A DNA stretch of 47,659 nt from Candidatus Woesebacteria bacterium GW2011_GWB1_33_22 (GCA_000989765.1 LBOW01000001.1:1-47659), one strand, 5' to 3'; shown: positions 7,921 through 16,731, counted from the stretch's first letter. The notes: generated by a model not told the origin, from the sequence alone. Numbers and translations are program-made.

Positions 7921-9042
7921 ATGCAAAGAATAGTAATTGTGATGCCTGCATATAACGAAGCAGAGAATTTAAAGCTTATGATTCCTGAGCTTTTTGAAAA
8001 GCATTTTCCAGAAATTAATGGTGTTGATATGCATCTTTTGATAGTTGAGGACTATTCTCCTGATAAATCTGGAGAACTTGTGACGGAGTTTATTAAAAAA
8101 TACAAAAATCTTCATCTGTTACAGAAACAAAAAGAGGGTTTAGGTTGGGCTTATATTAAAGGTTTTCAATATGCTATGGATAAACTTTCTGCAGATGCGG
8201 TCATGGAAATGGATGCAGATTTCCAACACCCCCCAAAGTTTGTAAAATCAATGGTAGAAGCATACTTGAAAGGAGCTGATTACTGTATTGGTAGTCGTTA
8301 TGTAAAAGGTGGTTCAATCCCTAAAGAATGGGCATTTTTTAGGAAAGCCATTAGTTTTTTGGGAAATTTATTTATTAGAATTGTATTAGTAAAACCATCT
8401 ATTCACGATTTGACAACTGGATTTAGATTAACAAGAGTTAAAGGGGTGATGGACAAAATAGATCTAAATCATTTAATGGAACCTACCAGATTTGCTTATA
8501 AAGTGGACCTATTATATCAGTCAATTAAACTTTCTAAAAAGACTGTTGAGGTGCCTTTGGAATTTGCTTCTCGTACTAAGGAAAAATCAAAATTTAACCC
8601 CAAAGAGATGATTTCAACTTTCAAAGTAGCGATTATTTTAGGAATTAAAGATAAACAAAAGTTTATTAAATTCGGAACAGTTGGTTTTGTTGGTTATTTA
8701 ATTAACGCCTTTTTCTTAAATTTATTTTCTAAATCGGGTTTTCCTGAATGGGCATCATGGGGGTTATCTACTGAACTAGCTATAATTAATAACTTTACTT
8801 GGAATAATCTTTGGACATTTAAAACTGATGAAATTAAAGGAATTGGAAATATTGTAAAGAAGTTTTTGCAATTTAATTTTACATCTGCCGGAGCTTTACT
8901 TATTCAGACAATTTTAGGTACAATTGGAGTTTATTTCCTAGGCCCAGACAAAAGACAACTTATATTACCTTTCATCATTGTCTTTGTAGTTCTACCGTAT
9001 AACTATTTAATGTATACAAAGGTAATTTGGAAGAAAAAATAG
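7921..9042 (+). CDS. DPM1-like polyprenyl-phosphate glycosyltransferase fused to GtrA domain
   Basis: A 373-residue two-domain protein. Residues 1 to about 225 form a GT2 domain like dolichyl-phosphate mannose synthase: VMPAYNEAENL, IVEDYSPDKSG, the metal site MDADFQHPP and GSRYVKGGSI. From about residue 250, KFIKFGTVGFVGYLIN begins a GtrA-like four-helix membrane domain with NNFTWNNLWTF. The GT2 part would transfer a sugar from a nucleotide donor to polyprenyl phosphate, and GtrA-like domains are linked to movement of such lipid sugars. This would supply donors for the many GT-C enzymes nearby. The start at 7921 is preferred over an upstream in-frame ATG at 7879 because of the fold start and the promoter position. 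Confidence 0.87.
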   Translation: MQRIVIVMPAYNEAENLKLMIPELFEKHFPEINGVDMHLLIVEDYSPDKSGELVTEFIKKYKNLHLLQKQKEGLGWAYIKGFQYAMDKLSADAVMEMDADFQHPPKFVKSMVEAYLKGADYCIGSRYVKGGSIPKEWAFFRKAISFLGNLFIRIVLVKPSIHDLTTGFRLTRVKGVMDKIDLNHLMEPTRFAYKVDLLYQSIKLSKKTVEVPLEFASRTKEKSKFNPKEMISTFKVAIILGIKDKQKFIKFGTVGFVGYLINAFFLNLFSKSGFPEWASWGLSTELAIINNFTWNNLWTFKTDEIKGIGNIVKKFLQFNFTSAGALLIQTILGTIGVYFLGPDKRQLILPFIIVFVVLPYNYLMYTKVIWKKK

Positions 9043-9196
9043 TTGTCGTTTCACTGTGTATTTCAATTGGCCTTTCATCATTTTGGCAACCTTGGTGTTT
9101 TGGCCTTGGGGGAAATATTTTTGCATCACAATGAGGACACACTTCACCAATTAGAAATCTTTGTTTTCCTATTCTCCAATATCTTGGAATTTCCAT
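8975..9196 (-). pseudogene. DUF35-type zinc-ribbon fragment (N-terminal half only)
   Basis: The complement of 9196-8975 encodes 73 residues. Residues 1 to about 40 look like the N-terminal rubredoxin-like zinc ribbon of DUF35 OB-fold proteins: MEIPRYWRIGKQRF, then EVCPHCDAKIFPPR. The second metal pair is degenerate: the expected C-x-x-C appears as H-x-x-C (KHQGC). The OB-fold half is missing; after about residue 51 the frame runs antisense into the end of the DPM1-GtrA gene. DUF35 proteins usually have 120-150 residues and partner thiolase or HMG-CoA synthase enzymes; none is nearby. A remnant is most likely, though a small zinc-ribbon protein is possible. Confidence 0.55.
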
Positions 9197-9243
9197 ATCA
9201 GCATATAGTTAGTCTCAAAGAAAATTAAAAACCCACACAATAT

Positions 9244-9846
9244 TTAAAAACATAATACTTCTTGAAGTAAATTTCTGTAATATTTTTTTGCGCGTGGGCT
9301 TTTTTCAGGTGGAGACCATTTTGGAAACATTTCTTTATCAGTATTTTTGTCATAACCCCCTTCAGGATGTTGTTTTAGTTCCAAAACAACAAATGGACCA
9401 TCTGATACAACTGTATGTATTGCTCCAGTTTCAATAACAAATGTTTTTTGGGCATTAGGATCTTTTGCATCTAATTTGATTTTTTCCTTAATTTTTCCAT
9501 TTTCTTCAAAAATTACAATCCAAAGATGTCCTCTTTCAATAGTGAATGTTTCGCGCCTATCCTCAGCACTTATGTGTCTATGTGGAGGAACATAACTATT
9601 TTCATTAACTGCGTTTACTAAACACTGTAAATCTTCGCTAAGATTTTTATGAAGCATGAAATTAAATCTGTGGCGAGGAGATATTTGGGCCATTTCAGCA
9701 GCCAAGTCAATAAGTGGTGCAAATGTTTTAATTGCTGGGCCTCTATACTCAGCATCAACATTTTCAAGATGACTGGCTATAAATACAGATGAAAATTTCT
9801 TGTATCTATCATCATTTTTAATATTTTGGATAATCGTATTCTCCAT
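9244..9846 (-). CDS. WbuC-like cupin-fold metalloprotein
   Basis: A 200-residue protein resembling the WbuC family found in O-antigen clusters. It has an N-terminal helical part, RHRFNFMLHKNLSEDLQ, then a cupin core with the metal-binding PHRH followed by an acidic ETFTIERGHLWIVIFEENG, and a second motif with GAIHTVV. Its biochemical role is not established; relatives sit in surface-polysaccharide loci, as here. The ATG at 9846 is chosen because it begins 4 nt after the upstream stop; an ATG at 9876 would overlap the previous gene by 26 nt. About 200 bases beyond its end hold only the zinc-ribbon remnant. Confidence 0.72.
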   Translation of the reverse strand: MENTIIQNIKNDDRYKKFSSVFIASHLENVDAEYRGPAIKTFAPLIDLAAEMAQISPRHRFNFMLHKNLSEDLQCLVNAVNENSYVPPHRHISAEDRRETFTIERGHLWIVIFEENGKIKEKIKLDAKDPNAQKTFVIETGAIHTVVSDGPFVVLELKQHPEGGYDKNTDKEMFPKWSPPEKSPRAKKYYRNLLQEVLCF

Positions 9847-9850
9847 ACAC

Positions 9851-10981
9851 TTATAGAAAAGGTGTCCAGTCGGCAATTGGCATGACGTTTTGAGAAATGA
9901 AGGCTAAGGAGTAAAGATAAATTGGGATTATTATGACAAGCATTGCAATTTTAAACTCTTTCTTTAAAAGAGTATTTCTAAAAGCTATAAGCATAAATGG
10001 AACAATTGGAAGAGAATATCGAAGTAAATCTCTATGAGCTACAAACAGAAGTGAAGCAAAGAAAACCAGTGAAAAGTAAAAATAAGTTTTCATTTTTTCT
10101 TGCCATAGTTTGTAAATTCCCAAAACTGAAATCAAATATATAAAAATTACTTCTTCCAGCCAAAATGTTCCTACCCAAGGGGCCGAAAAATTAAAAATTT
10201 GAAACGGAGGAAAAAAAAGATGAATATTATCTCCTGATTTAAAATATGTAAAAAAGTCACCATACCTTACTGCATAAATTGAAAATACAGCAAAAAGACC
10301 TAATGGGACTAAAAGTAGGGGTAAATATTTTTTAAAATTAATCTGATTGAAATTGTGTAAGCGTGGAACCGTAACCTGTAGACAATAAACTATAAACAGA
10401 AGGATTGCTGGTGATTTTGTCATTGCTGCAAAAAAACCAGCAATTCCAGCAAAAACATATTTTTTCTTGGCAAAATAGTAAGTAGAAGATAAGATTAATG
10501 CTATAAAAAGTGGTTCTGGTGAACCGACACTTCTAACAATTAACCATCTGGCAGGAAATATTGAAAAAACTGCAGTTAAAAATAGGGCATTTTCTTTTGA
10601 TAAATATCTATTTGCATGTTGGTAGAAAAAATATAACGCAAAGACTGATGAAACAAAGGTAATAAATAACATTGAATACGGTTGTCCTAGGATGGGTGAA
10701 AAAAGCCTTATAAGTAATGGAAAAAGTGGAAAGTGTGCTGAATAATATTCATTTGATAATGGAAATTGGTAATTATCACCAAGGAGCTTGGGATTGTAAA
10801 ATGTTTTAGCTACAGCTAAATATAACGGTCCGTCATAATTGGCAACAATTGTAGCCATACCTTGCTGTGGCAATGGTATAGTCCAAAATGTTTTGAAACG
10901 AAGTAGAAAAGGAGCCCAGATAAGTAAAACTGGGATCAAACTTAACAGTATAATTGGGATCAAGCCTTTAATCTTAACCAT
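9851..10981 (-). CDS. GT-C membrane glycosyltransferase, PIG-V-like
   Basis: A 376-residue polytopic protein with about nine hydrophobic segments. After the first helix comes a long loop with NYDGPLYLAVAK and then AHFPLFPLLIRL; later SIFPARWLIVRSVGSPEPLF. This arrangement (an Asp early in the first loop, F-P-L-x-P-L, then P-x-x-x-x-x-x-x-x-S-E/P-P-L-F) resembles PIG-V-type mannosyltransferases, which take sugar from a dolichyl/polyprenyl-phosphate donor on the outer membrane face. The acceptor is unknown. It precedes the cupin gene by 4 nt and is divergent from the GT2 at 11003. Confidence 0.65.
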   Translation of the reverse strand: MVKIKGLIPIILLSLIPVLLIWAPFLLRFKTFWTIPLPQQGMATIVANYDGPLYLAVAKTFYNPKLLGDNYQFPLSNEYYSAHFPLFPLLIRLFSPILGQPYSMLFITFVSSVFALYFFYQHANRYLSKENALFLTAVFSIFPARWLIVRSVGSPEPLFIALILSSTYYFAKKKYVFAGIAGFFAAMTKSPAILLFIVYCLQVTVPRLHNFNQINFKKYLPLLLVPLGLFAVFSIYAVRYGDFFTYFKSGDNIHLFFPPFQIFNFSAPWVGTFWLEEVIFIYLISVLGIYKLWQEKMKTYFYFSLVFFASLLFVAHRDLLRYSLPIVPFMLIAFRNTLLKKEFKIAMLVIIIPIYLYSLAFISQNVMPIADWTPFL

Positions 10982-10986
10982 TAGTT

Positions 10987-10997
10987 TGATAATATCA
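10987..10997. promoter_or_regulatory. Nearly palindromic bidirectional extended -10 (10981- / 11003+)
   Basis: TGATAATATCA. On the + strand TGaTAATAT ends 7 nt before the ATG at 11003. On the complement TGaTATTAT ends 7 nt before the ATG at 10981. One 11-bp symmetric sequence can therefore drive both genes as leaderless transcripts. Confidence 0.55.
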
Positions 10998-11002
10998 TAA
11001 AT

Positions 11003-11707
11003 ATGGTCATAGATTCTCTATCTGTTTTTTTTCCTACTTATAATGAAGGGGCAAACATAAAAAGTACCATTGAAAAAGCAAGGGTAGTACTTTTAAAGAT
11101 AGTAAAAGATTGGGAGATAATTATTGTTAATGATGGTTCAACTGATGATACTAGAAAGATTGCGGAGGTTCTTTCAAAAGAAGATAATAGAGTAAAAGTT
11201 ATTAATCATGAAGTTAATAGAGGTTACGGAGTAAGTCTTCGATCTGGCTTTTACAGTGCAAAATACAGCTGGATTGCTTTTACTGATTCAGATGGACAAT
11301 TTGATTTTAGTGAGATAGTTAATTTTTTTCAAAAACAAAAAGAAACAAATGCTGATCTTGTTATTGGATACTACAAAAAACGCAGGGTAAGTAAATTCAA
11401 AATAATAACCTCAAGAATGTGGGAAATAGCTGTAACTGTTTTTTTTGGGTTAAACCTTCATGATATTGATTGTGGGTTTAAATTAATAAATAAAAAAGCT
11501 ATTAATGAGATTCCTAAACTGGAAAGTGAAAGGGGAGCATTTATTTCTTCTGAGCTATTAATTAAAGCAAAGAAAAAAGGATTTAAAATTGTTGAAGTTC
11601 CAGTGACACACCTACCCAGATTACAGGGTAAAGGAACTGGTCGAGACATAAAAGTTATAATTCAAAGTTTTGTAGATTTATTCAAACTATGGCGAAAATT
11701 AACCTAA
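11003..11707 (+). CDS. GT2 polyprenyl-phosphate sugar synthase-like (DPM family)
   Basis: A 234-residue single-domain GT2. Motifs: VFFPTYNEGANI, IIVNDGSTDDT, NRGYGVSLRSGFYSA, the metal site FTDSDGQFD and the later DIDCGFKLINK. These are hallmarks of the DPM/undecaprenyl-phosphate sugar synthase branch, which loads hexose on polyprenyl phosphate at the inner membrane face. There are no obvious membrane helices. It overlaps the next GT-C gene by 19 nt, consistent with a donor-making enzyme paired with a donor-using enzyme. Confidence 0.83.
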   Translation: MVIDSLSVFFPTYNEGANIKSTIEKARVVLLKIVKDWEIIIVNDGSTDDTRKIAEVLSKEDNRVKVINHEVNRGYGVSLRSGFYSAKYSWIAFTDSDGQFDFSEIVNFFQKQKETNADLVIGYYKKRRVSKFKIITSRMWEIAVTVFFGLNLHDIDCGFKLINKKAINEIPKLESERGAFISSELLIKAKKKGFKIVEVPVTHLPRLQGKGTGRDIKVIIQSFVDLFKLWRKLT

Positions 11708-13140
11708 TATCTTTTGTTAAAAATAATTGGGTATTGATTTTAATCTTAATAATTGGTTCTTTTTTTAGACTTTATGACATTAGTGGGTATATGACTTTTT
11801 TGGGTGATGAGGGAAGAGACTCCATAATTGTTAGAAACTTATTAGTTAAAGCAGATCCAATATTAATTGGTCCAGGCACTTCTGTTGGTAATATGTATTT
11901 GGGTCCGCTTTATTATTATTTTATGGCGCCGTTCTTACTTTTAGCCAACTTTTCTCCTCTTGGTCCAGCAGTTGCTGTTGCTTTATTAGGGACAGCAACG
12001 ATTTATTTGATATTTATTGTGGGTAGTGATTTGTTTTCTAAGAAATCTGGATTAATTGCAGCAGGATTATATGCGATAGCTCCAACAGTAATAATTTATT
12101 CTCGTTCGTCATGGAATCCCAACATCATGCCTTTTTTTTCATTACTTTCCATTTATGCAATTTGGAAGGTCTGGAAAGAACACAAATATAATTGGTTAAT
12201 AATTTGTGCAATTTCATTTGCCTTTGTTTTACAGTCTCATTATCTGGGAATTTTCATTGCACCAGTTTTGTTTATTTTCTGGTATTTGTCTCGTTCTCCT
12301 ACACGCCATACACTACTTGCTATAACCTTGTTTTTATTTTTGATGTCTCCACTTCTAATTTTTGACTTGCGTCATGATTTCCTAAACTCTAAAGCCTTGT
12401 TTGATTTTCTATCAAGTGAAGATAATACTGTGTCTGTTAATTTGTGGACAATATTTACTAAGTCTATTTCTAGTTTCATTGAAATAAATACAAGCTTACT
12501 AGTAGCTAAAAATATTGTTTTGGGGAAAATTTTATCACTATCACTATTTTTGTATATTATTTTGGTCAAAAAAAGTAAATCAATTTGGTTAATAATTTTG
12601 TGGTTTTTATTTGCAATTATTGGTTTGGGATTATACAAAGGAAATATTTATGATCACTACTTTGGATTTTTGTTTCCAGCATCATTTTTGTTGGTAGGAC
12701 ATTTGCTTAATAAAGTTTACGAAAGCAATATAAAAATATTTAGCATTTTATTTTTTGGAATTTTGCTTTTTGTAAATTTAATTAACAATCCTTTAAAATT
12801 TTATCCAAACAATCAAATGCAAAGAGCTCAAAATGTAAGCCGAAGAATTGTTGAGGAGTCAAAAAATAAACAATTTAATATTGCAGTAATTGCCGAGAGA
12901 AATTACGAAGATGGTTATCAATATTTTTTGGAAAAAGAAAATGCTAAATTTATTGAGATTGATGCTCAAGTTGTAGAATCAGTAGCTGATCAATTATTTG
13001 TAATTTGCGAAATGGAAGAATCTAAATGTGATCCGACTCACTCGCCAAAAGCTGAGGTTGCTAATTTTGGCTGGAGTAAAATTGAAAATCAATGGACAGT
13101 TGACGGTGCTATAATATACAAATTAATACATTCACAATGA
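11689..13140 (+). CDS. GT-C membrane glycosyltransferase (GT39-like, GDEGRD type)
   Basis: A 483-residue polytopic protein. After helix 1 the first outer loop carries GDEGRDS (39-45), the acidic pair expected for the catalytic loop of GT-C enzymes, then GPGTSVGNMYLGPLYYYFMA. The middle is strongly hydrophobic; the last 100 residues form a soluble outer domain. It is a paralogue of the proteins at 14116 and 25176, which have Asp-Gln at the acidic pair. It likely adds a sugar from a lipid-phosphate donor to surface glycans. Its ATG lies inside the previous gene and its end overlaps the DHH gene by 4 nt. Confidence 0.75.
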   Translation: MAKINLISFVKNNWVLILILIIGSFFRLYDISGYMTFLGDEGRDSIIVRNLLVKADPILIGPGTSVGNMYLGPLYYYFMAPFLLLANFSPLGPAVAVALLGTATIYLIFIVGSDLFSKKSGLIAAGLYAIAPTVIIYSRSSWNPNIMPFFSLLSIYAIWKVWKEHKYNWLIICAISFAFVLQSHYLGIFIAPVLFIFWYLSRSPTRHTLLAITLFLFLMSPLLIFDLRHDFLNSKALFDFLSSEDNTVSVNLWTIFTKSISSFIEINTSLLVAKNIVLGKILSLSLFLYIILVKKSKSIWLIILWFLFAIIGLGLYKGNIYDHYFGFLFPASFLLVGHLLNKVYESNIKIFSILFFGILLFVNLINNPLKFYPNNQMQRAQNVSRRIVEESKNKQFNIAVIAERNYEDGYQYFLEKENAKFIEIDAQVVESVADQLFVICEMEESKCDPTHSPKAEVANFGWSKIENQWTVDGAIIYKLIHSQ

Positions 13141-14135
13141 ATTATCAAAAATCACAACAAATTTTAGACGAAGTCAAAAAAGCAAAAAGGATTTTACTCA
13201 ATTGCCATTATGGAGCCGATCCTGATGGGATTGGTAGCACATTGGCATTAAAATTGGTTTTAGAAAAGTTAGGTAAAAAAGTAGATGTAATTTGTCCAAG
13301 CAAGAAACTTTCTCAACAAACTAATTTTTTAACAGGATTTAATGATATTACATTAGGTATTGATTTCTATTCATTTGATTTTGATAAATATGATCTTTGT
13401 ATGTTTTTAGATACATCGGATGTTGATGTATTAACAGGTCAAGATAGAGAATTAATTATTAATAAATTTATTGTTGTTATAGACCACCATCAGACATTTC
13501 ATCTAAAAAACGATTTAAAGATTTTAGATACAAATTCTTCATCTGTCGGGGAAATTCTATACAAAGTTTTTAAAGATTGGAATATTGAACTTGACCAACA
13601 AATTGCTGAGTGTTTATTAACTTCAATAATAGGAGATACTGGAACATTTTCATATACAGGAGCCACTTCTGAGACCTTAAGAATAGGATCTGATCTTATG
13701 TCTTTGGGAGCTGACAAATCTATGATTTCTGATCGAATTTATCGAGGTGAGGATTTTAGAATATTAAAGTTCTGGGCAGAAGTGCTTTCGAGGATTCAAA
13801 TAGATAAAGAATATGGTTTTGTGTGGTCAACAGTTCCTAATAATATTTACAAAGATTATGAGGATCTGCCTGCAGTTAAATCTAAAACTGCAAGTATTTT
13901 TGCTCCGATTGTAGACGGTACTGATTTTGGATTTATTGGCATTGAAGAAAAACCTAACACTTTTACAGTTAGTTTTAGAGGTAGAACCGATTTTGATACC
14001 TCAAGAATTGCTGAAGAACTGGGAGGTGGAGGACATCCAATCTCGTCTGCTGTTCGGATGGAGGATATAAATTTTGATGACGCTGTGGAAAAGGTTTTAA
14101 CTGTTTGCAGAAAATATGCTAACAAAAAAGTTTAG
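13137..14135 (+). CDS. DHH/DHHA1 family phosphoesterase (NrnA-like)
   Basis: A 332-residue protein with the DHH domain motifs NCHYGADPDGIGS (about 22-34), MFLDTSD, VIDHHQ (the DHH triad) and IIGDTGTFSYTGAT, followed by a DHHA1 domain with GGGGHPISSA. This matches NrnA-like enzymes, which cleave short oligoribonucleotides (nanoRNA), cyclic dinucleotide products or pAp with Mn2+. The exact substrate cannot be fixed. It sits between two GT-C paralogues with 4-nt and 20-nt overlaps, so it is co-transcribed with glycan genes, probably because of genome compaction rather than pathway logic. Confidence 0.86.
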   Translation: MNYQKSQQILDEVKKAKRILLNCHYGADPDGIGSTLALKLVLEKLGKKVDVICPSKKLSQQTNFLTGFNDITLGIDFYSFDFDKYDLCMFLDTSDVDVLTGQDRELIINKFIVVIDHHQTFHLKNDLKILDTNSSSVGEILYKVFKDWNIELDQQIAECLLTSIIGDTGTFSYTGATSETLRIGSDLMSLGADKSMISDRIYRGEDFRILKFWAEVLSRIQIDKEYGFVWSTVPNNIYKDYEDLPAVKSKTASIFAPIVDGTDFGFIGIEEKPNTFTVSFRGRTDFDTSRIAEELGGGGHPISSAVRMEDINFDDAVEKVLTVCRKYANKKV

Positions 14136-15570
14136 TATTTTACTAGTCTTAATACTTATTTTTGGTTTTTTTCTTCGTGTTTATAATATAGAAAATACAC
14201 TTGGTTTCTATTTTGACCAGGGGAGAGATGCCTTAATTATTTGGGATCTTTGGCATAATGGCAATTTATTTTTAATTGGTCCGACGACAGGAATTGCTGG
14301 AATTTTTAGAGGCCCATTTTATTATTATTTAATCGCCCCATTTTATTTAATAGGTGCTGGAAATCCTGTTTGGCCATCTGTATTTTTATCTATTACTACA
14401 GTAGTTGCTAGTTTTTTTGGTTTTTACTTGGGTAAAAAAATTCACTCTAATACTGCAGGAATTATAATGGCAGTATTTTCATCTGTTTCGTTTAATATTG
14501 TCATGGCTTCTAGGTGGCTTTCTAATCCCACCCCAATGTTACTTTTATCAATGTTACTTGTATTTTTTATGTTAGTGGTTGCAGAGGGTAAAAAATGGGG
14601 TTGGTATGGTATTTCAACAGTTTTAGGTCTATCTCTTTTTAGTTTTGGATCAGCATCAGAAGTTTTTTATTTATTGGCTATATTTATTTTTGCAATTTGG
14701 TATAGAAAGACTCTAGACAAAAAAAATATTCTTATATCACTTTTCCTTTTATTTCTAACCGTTTCCCCCCTTTTATTATTTGATTTTAAAAATAATTTTT
14801 TAATTACAAATAACATAAAAAAATTTATTCTTGAAGATGAAAGTTTTAAATTAGCAACATGGGCTTTTTCAACAGAAAAAATTGAAATGTATAAAAGAGT
14901 TTTTGGAAGCCTCATTTTCCATGGAAAAGAACCTCGTGAGATGTTTAGTCTTGGAGCGATAATCACGTTAATTATTTATTACTTTCGTGATTTATTAAGA
15001 CTAAATGGGGTAAAAATTCTTGTTTTACTTTTAAGTTCAGTCACCATCGGATTAATCTTTTTTCAAGGCAATGAGGGAAACTTTTATGATTATTATTTGA
15101 CAGGATACTACATGATATTTTTATTACTGTTTTCAATTGGCTTGGGTGAAATATGGAATAAAAAAATATTCGGTAAAGTTTTAATATTGCTTTTTCTTTT
15201 CCTTTTTTTAAATAACAACTTGAACGTTTTAAAGTTTAAATTAACAGATAATGTAGAAAGTTCAGGAAGTATTGCCTTAAAGTCTGAAATGCAGGCCGTA
15301 AATTGGATAAAAAATGACATAAGAGTAAGTGACTTTAATATTGATGTATATGTTCCGCCAGTTATATCTTACTCCTACGATTATTTATTTAAGTGGCAGG
15401 GAGTAAATCAATCGGACAAAATGGTTCCGCTTCTATATACTTTATATGAAGGTGATCCTAATAACTCTCAAAGGCTTAAAGAATGGTTAAAAAGACAAGA
15501 TGGATATGGTAAGGTTAAAGAGAAAGCACAATTTGGTGGTATTAGTGTAGAGAGAAGAATAAGATATTAA
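14116..15570 (+). CDS. GT-C membrane glycosyltransferase (GT39-like, FDQGRD type)
   Basis: A 484-residue polytopic protein paralogous to those at 11689 and 25176. The first outer loop has FDQGRDA (33-39) followed by IGPTTGIAGIFRGPFYYY. The acidic pair is Asp-Gln where the paralogue at 11689 has Asp-Glu, so only one of the usual two acidic residues is present. About ten membrane segments follow and a soluble C-terminal domain of about 95 residues. Predicted role: transfer of a sugar from a polyprenyl-phosphate carrier outside the membrane. Its start overlaps the DHH gene by 20 nt and no ribosome-binding site is visible. Confidence 0.73.
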   Translation: MLTKKFSILLVLILIFGFFLRVYNIENTLGFYFDQGRDALIIWDLWHNGNLFLIGPTTGIAGIFRGPFYYYLIAPFYLIGAGNPVWPSVFLSITTVVASFFGFYLGKKIHSNTAGIIMAVFSSVSFNIVMASRWLSNPTPMLLLSMLLVFFMLVVAEGKKWGWYGISTVLGLSLFSFGSASEVFYLLAIFIFAIWYRKTLDKKNILISLFLLFLTVSPLLLFDFKNNFLITNNIKKFILEDESFKLATWAFSTEKIEMYKRVFGSLIFHGKEPREMFSLGAIITLIIYYFRDLLRLNGVKILVLLLSSVTIGLIFFQGNEGNFYDYYLTGYYMIFLLLFSIGLGEIWNKKIFGKVLILLFLFLFLNNNLNVLKFKLTDNVESSGSIALKSEMQAVNWIKNDIRVSDFNIDVYVPPVISYSYDYLFKWQGVNQSDKMVPLLYTLYEGDPNNSQRLKEWLKRQDGYGKVKEKAQFGGISVERRIRY

Positions 15571-15587
15571 ATGTTTGGTTATACACA

Positions 15588-16346
15588 ATGAAAAAATTAA
15601 AAGAAAACATATATCTTTCTATAGTTATCCCTTCATATAATGAAGAAAATAATATAAGGACAGGATCGCTTTCTGGTATGGTTGATTATTTAAAAGAACA
15701 AGACTATTTATGGGAAATATTGGTTGTTGATGATGGATCTACTGATAAAACTGCAGAATTAGCTCTTAAATTTGCTAAAACTCACAAAAATATTAGAGTG
15801 TTAAAAGAGCCACATCGAGGTAAGGGTGGTTCAGTTATTGCAGGAATGCTTAAAGCAAATGGAGATATTGTCGTTTTTGATGATATGGACCAAGCTACAC
15901 CTATTGATCAGTTAGAAAAGATACTTCCCAAATTCCAAGATTCATACGATGTTGTTATTGGTTCTCGTGCAGGCAGAGAGGGCGCGCCTCTAATCAGAAA
16001 GATGATGGCCTATGGCTTCGCAATTTTAAGAAATCTAATACTTCAATTACCTTTTAAAGATACTCAATGTGGGTTTAAAGCATTTAATAGAGTTGCAAGT
16101 CAAAAGATTTTTAAGAAATTACAGATTTTTAATGAGAAACAAGAAACTCGTGGAGCATCTGTTTCAGCTGGTTTTGATTTAGAAGTTTTGTATATTGCCA
16201 AAAAACTTGGCTTAAAAATTGCTGAGGTCCCAGTTGTTTGGCACCATAAAGAGGGAACAAAAGTAAATCCGATTAAAGATTCATGGGAAGGGTTAAGAGA
16301 TTTATTAAAAGTAAAAATAAATGCTATTAAAGGTCTTTACAAGTAA
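15588..16346 (+). CDS. GT2 glycosyltransferase, ALG5-like (polyprenyl-phosphate glucose synthase type)
   Basis: A 252-residue GT2. It reads SIVIPSYNEENNI, VVDDGSTDKT, EPHRGKGGSVIAGM, VFDDMDQATPI (metal site with D-D-M-D), then GSRAGREGAPLIRK and DTQCGFKAFN. The order R-G-K-G-x-x-V-x-x-G-M and the T-Q-C-G-F-K motif are typical of ALG5/dolichyl-phosphate glucose synthase. It probably makes a polyprenyl-phosphate sugar, the donor class that GT-C enzymes need. It follows a GT-C gene by 17 nt. The 117 bases after its stop hold no gene, only a promoter-like stretch for the small gene at 16464. Confidence 0.85.
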   Translation: MKKLKENIYLSIVIPSYNEENNIRTGSLSGMVDYLKEQDYLWEILVVDDGSTDKTAELALKFAKTHKNIRVLKEPHRGKGGSVIAGMLKANGDIVVFDDMDQATPIDQLEKILPKFQDSYDVVIGSRAGREGAPLIRKMMAYGFAILRNLILQLPFKDTQCGFKAFNRVASQKIFKKLQIFNEKQETRGASVSAGFDLEVLYIAKKLGLKIAEVPVVWHHKEGTKVNPIKDSWEGLRDLLKVKINAIKGLYK

Positions 16347-16463
16347 ATATATTTTCAATTATTATTCCTGATGGATTTGATGGAACGAAGGGACTAAAAA
16401 CATTTGACGGTATCGGCCTCATCTGGCAAGGTATATAATATACAATAGATTTTAATTAAATAT

Positions 16464-16688
16464 ATGTCCAAAGATTTTTTAGAACCAAATGCTTATGGTG
16501 ACGAATATCAATCGGTTGAGGAGATATCGGCGAAGGTGCAACAAAGAATTGATCTTGGTCTACCACTGTATGGTCATGCGATAATTAATTTTCTCGACAA
16601 AGATGGGAATATTTCAAAAAGGACAGGTGCTCGTGTAACCCCCAATGGAGATATTATGGTGGGAGCACATTGTGAATGGATATACTAA
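16464..16688 (+). CDS. Small hypothetical protein (74 aa)
   Basis: A 74-residue soluble, acidic protein with no recognised family. The N-terminus is helical and charged (SVEEISAKVQQRIDLGLP). The rest looks like a small beta sheet: HAIINFLDKDGNISKRTG, ARVTPNGDIMV, ending HCEWIY. The D-K-D-G-N turn is reminiscent of calcium-type turns but is too short to claim. It stands apart from the glycan operons and is followed by 170 bases with palindromes and a partial direct repeat. TATAAT at 16434-16439 and TACAAT at 16441-16446 lie upstream within a short palindrome. Confidence 0.6.
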   Translation: MSKDFLEPNAYGDEYQSVEEISAKVQQRIDLGLPLYGHAIINFLDKDGNISKRTGARVTPNGDIMVGAHCEWIY

Positions 16689-16710
16689 TAAGATAAATAA
16701 TCATTCGGTT

Positions 16711-16731
16711 ATGAAAAATGCAATTTTGATA
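16711..16731 (+). repeat. Direct repeat copy 1 of the hydrolase gene start
   Basis: Twenty-one bases identical to 16859-16879, the first seven codons of the hydrolase gene. In this copy the frame closes soon after (MKNAILI, then unrelated residues and a stop), so it looks like a truncated duplication of the gene start, 148 bp upstream of the intact one. Confidence 0.8.

Noticed and set aside
9043-9228. A rightward 61-codon open frame after the DPM1-GtrA gene
   Set aside because: It has no recognisable protein features and lies exactly antisense to the zinc-ribbon remnant, which gives a convincing family match on the other strand.
15571-15591. A six-codon frame (MFGYTQ) ending in the ATGA that starts the ALG5-like gene, as a leader peptide
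   Set aside because: Too short to distinguish from chance, with no promoter or regulatory codons; it was left as coincidence.
16431-16443. GTATATAATATAC palindrome upstream of the 74-aa gene as a regulatory site
   Set aside because: A 13-bp AT-rich symmetry is expected by chance in such DNA, and it lacks the GTATCA/TGATAC arms of the three real repeats.
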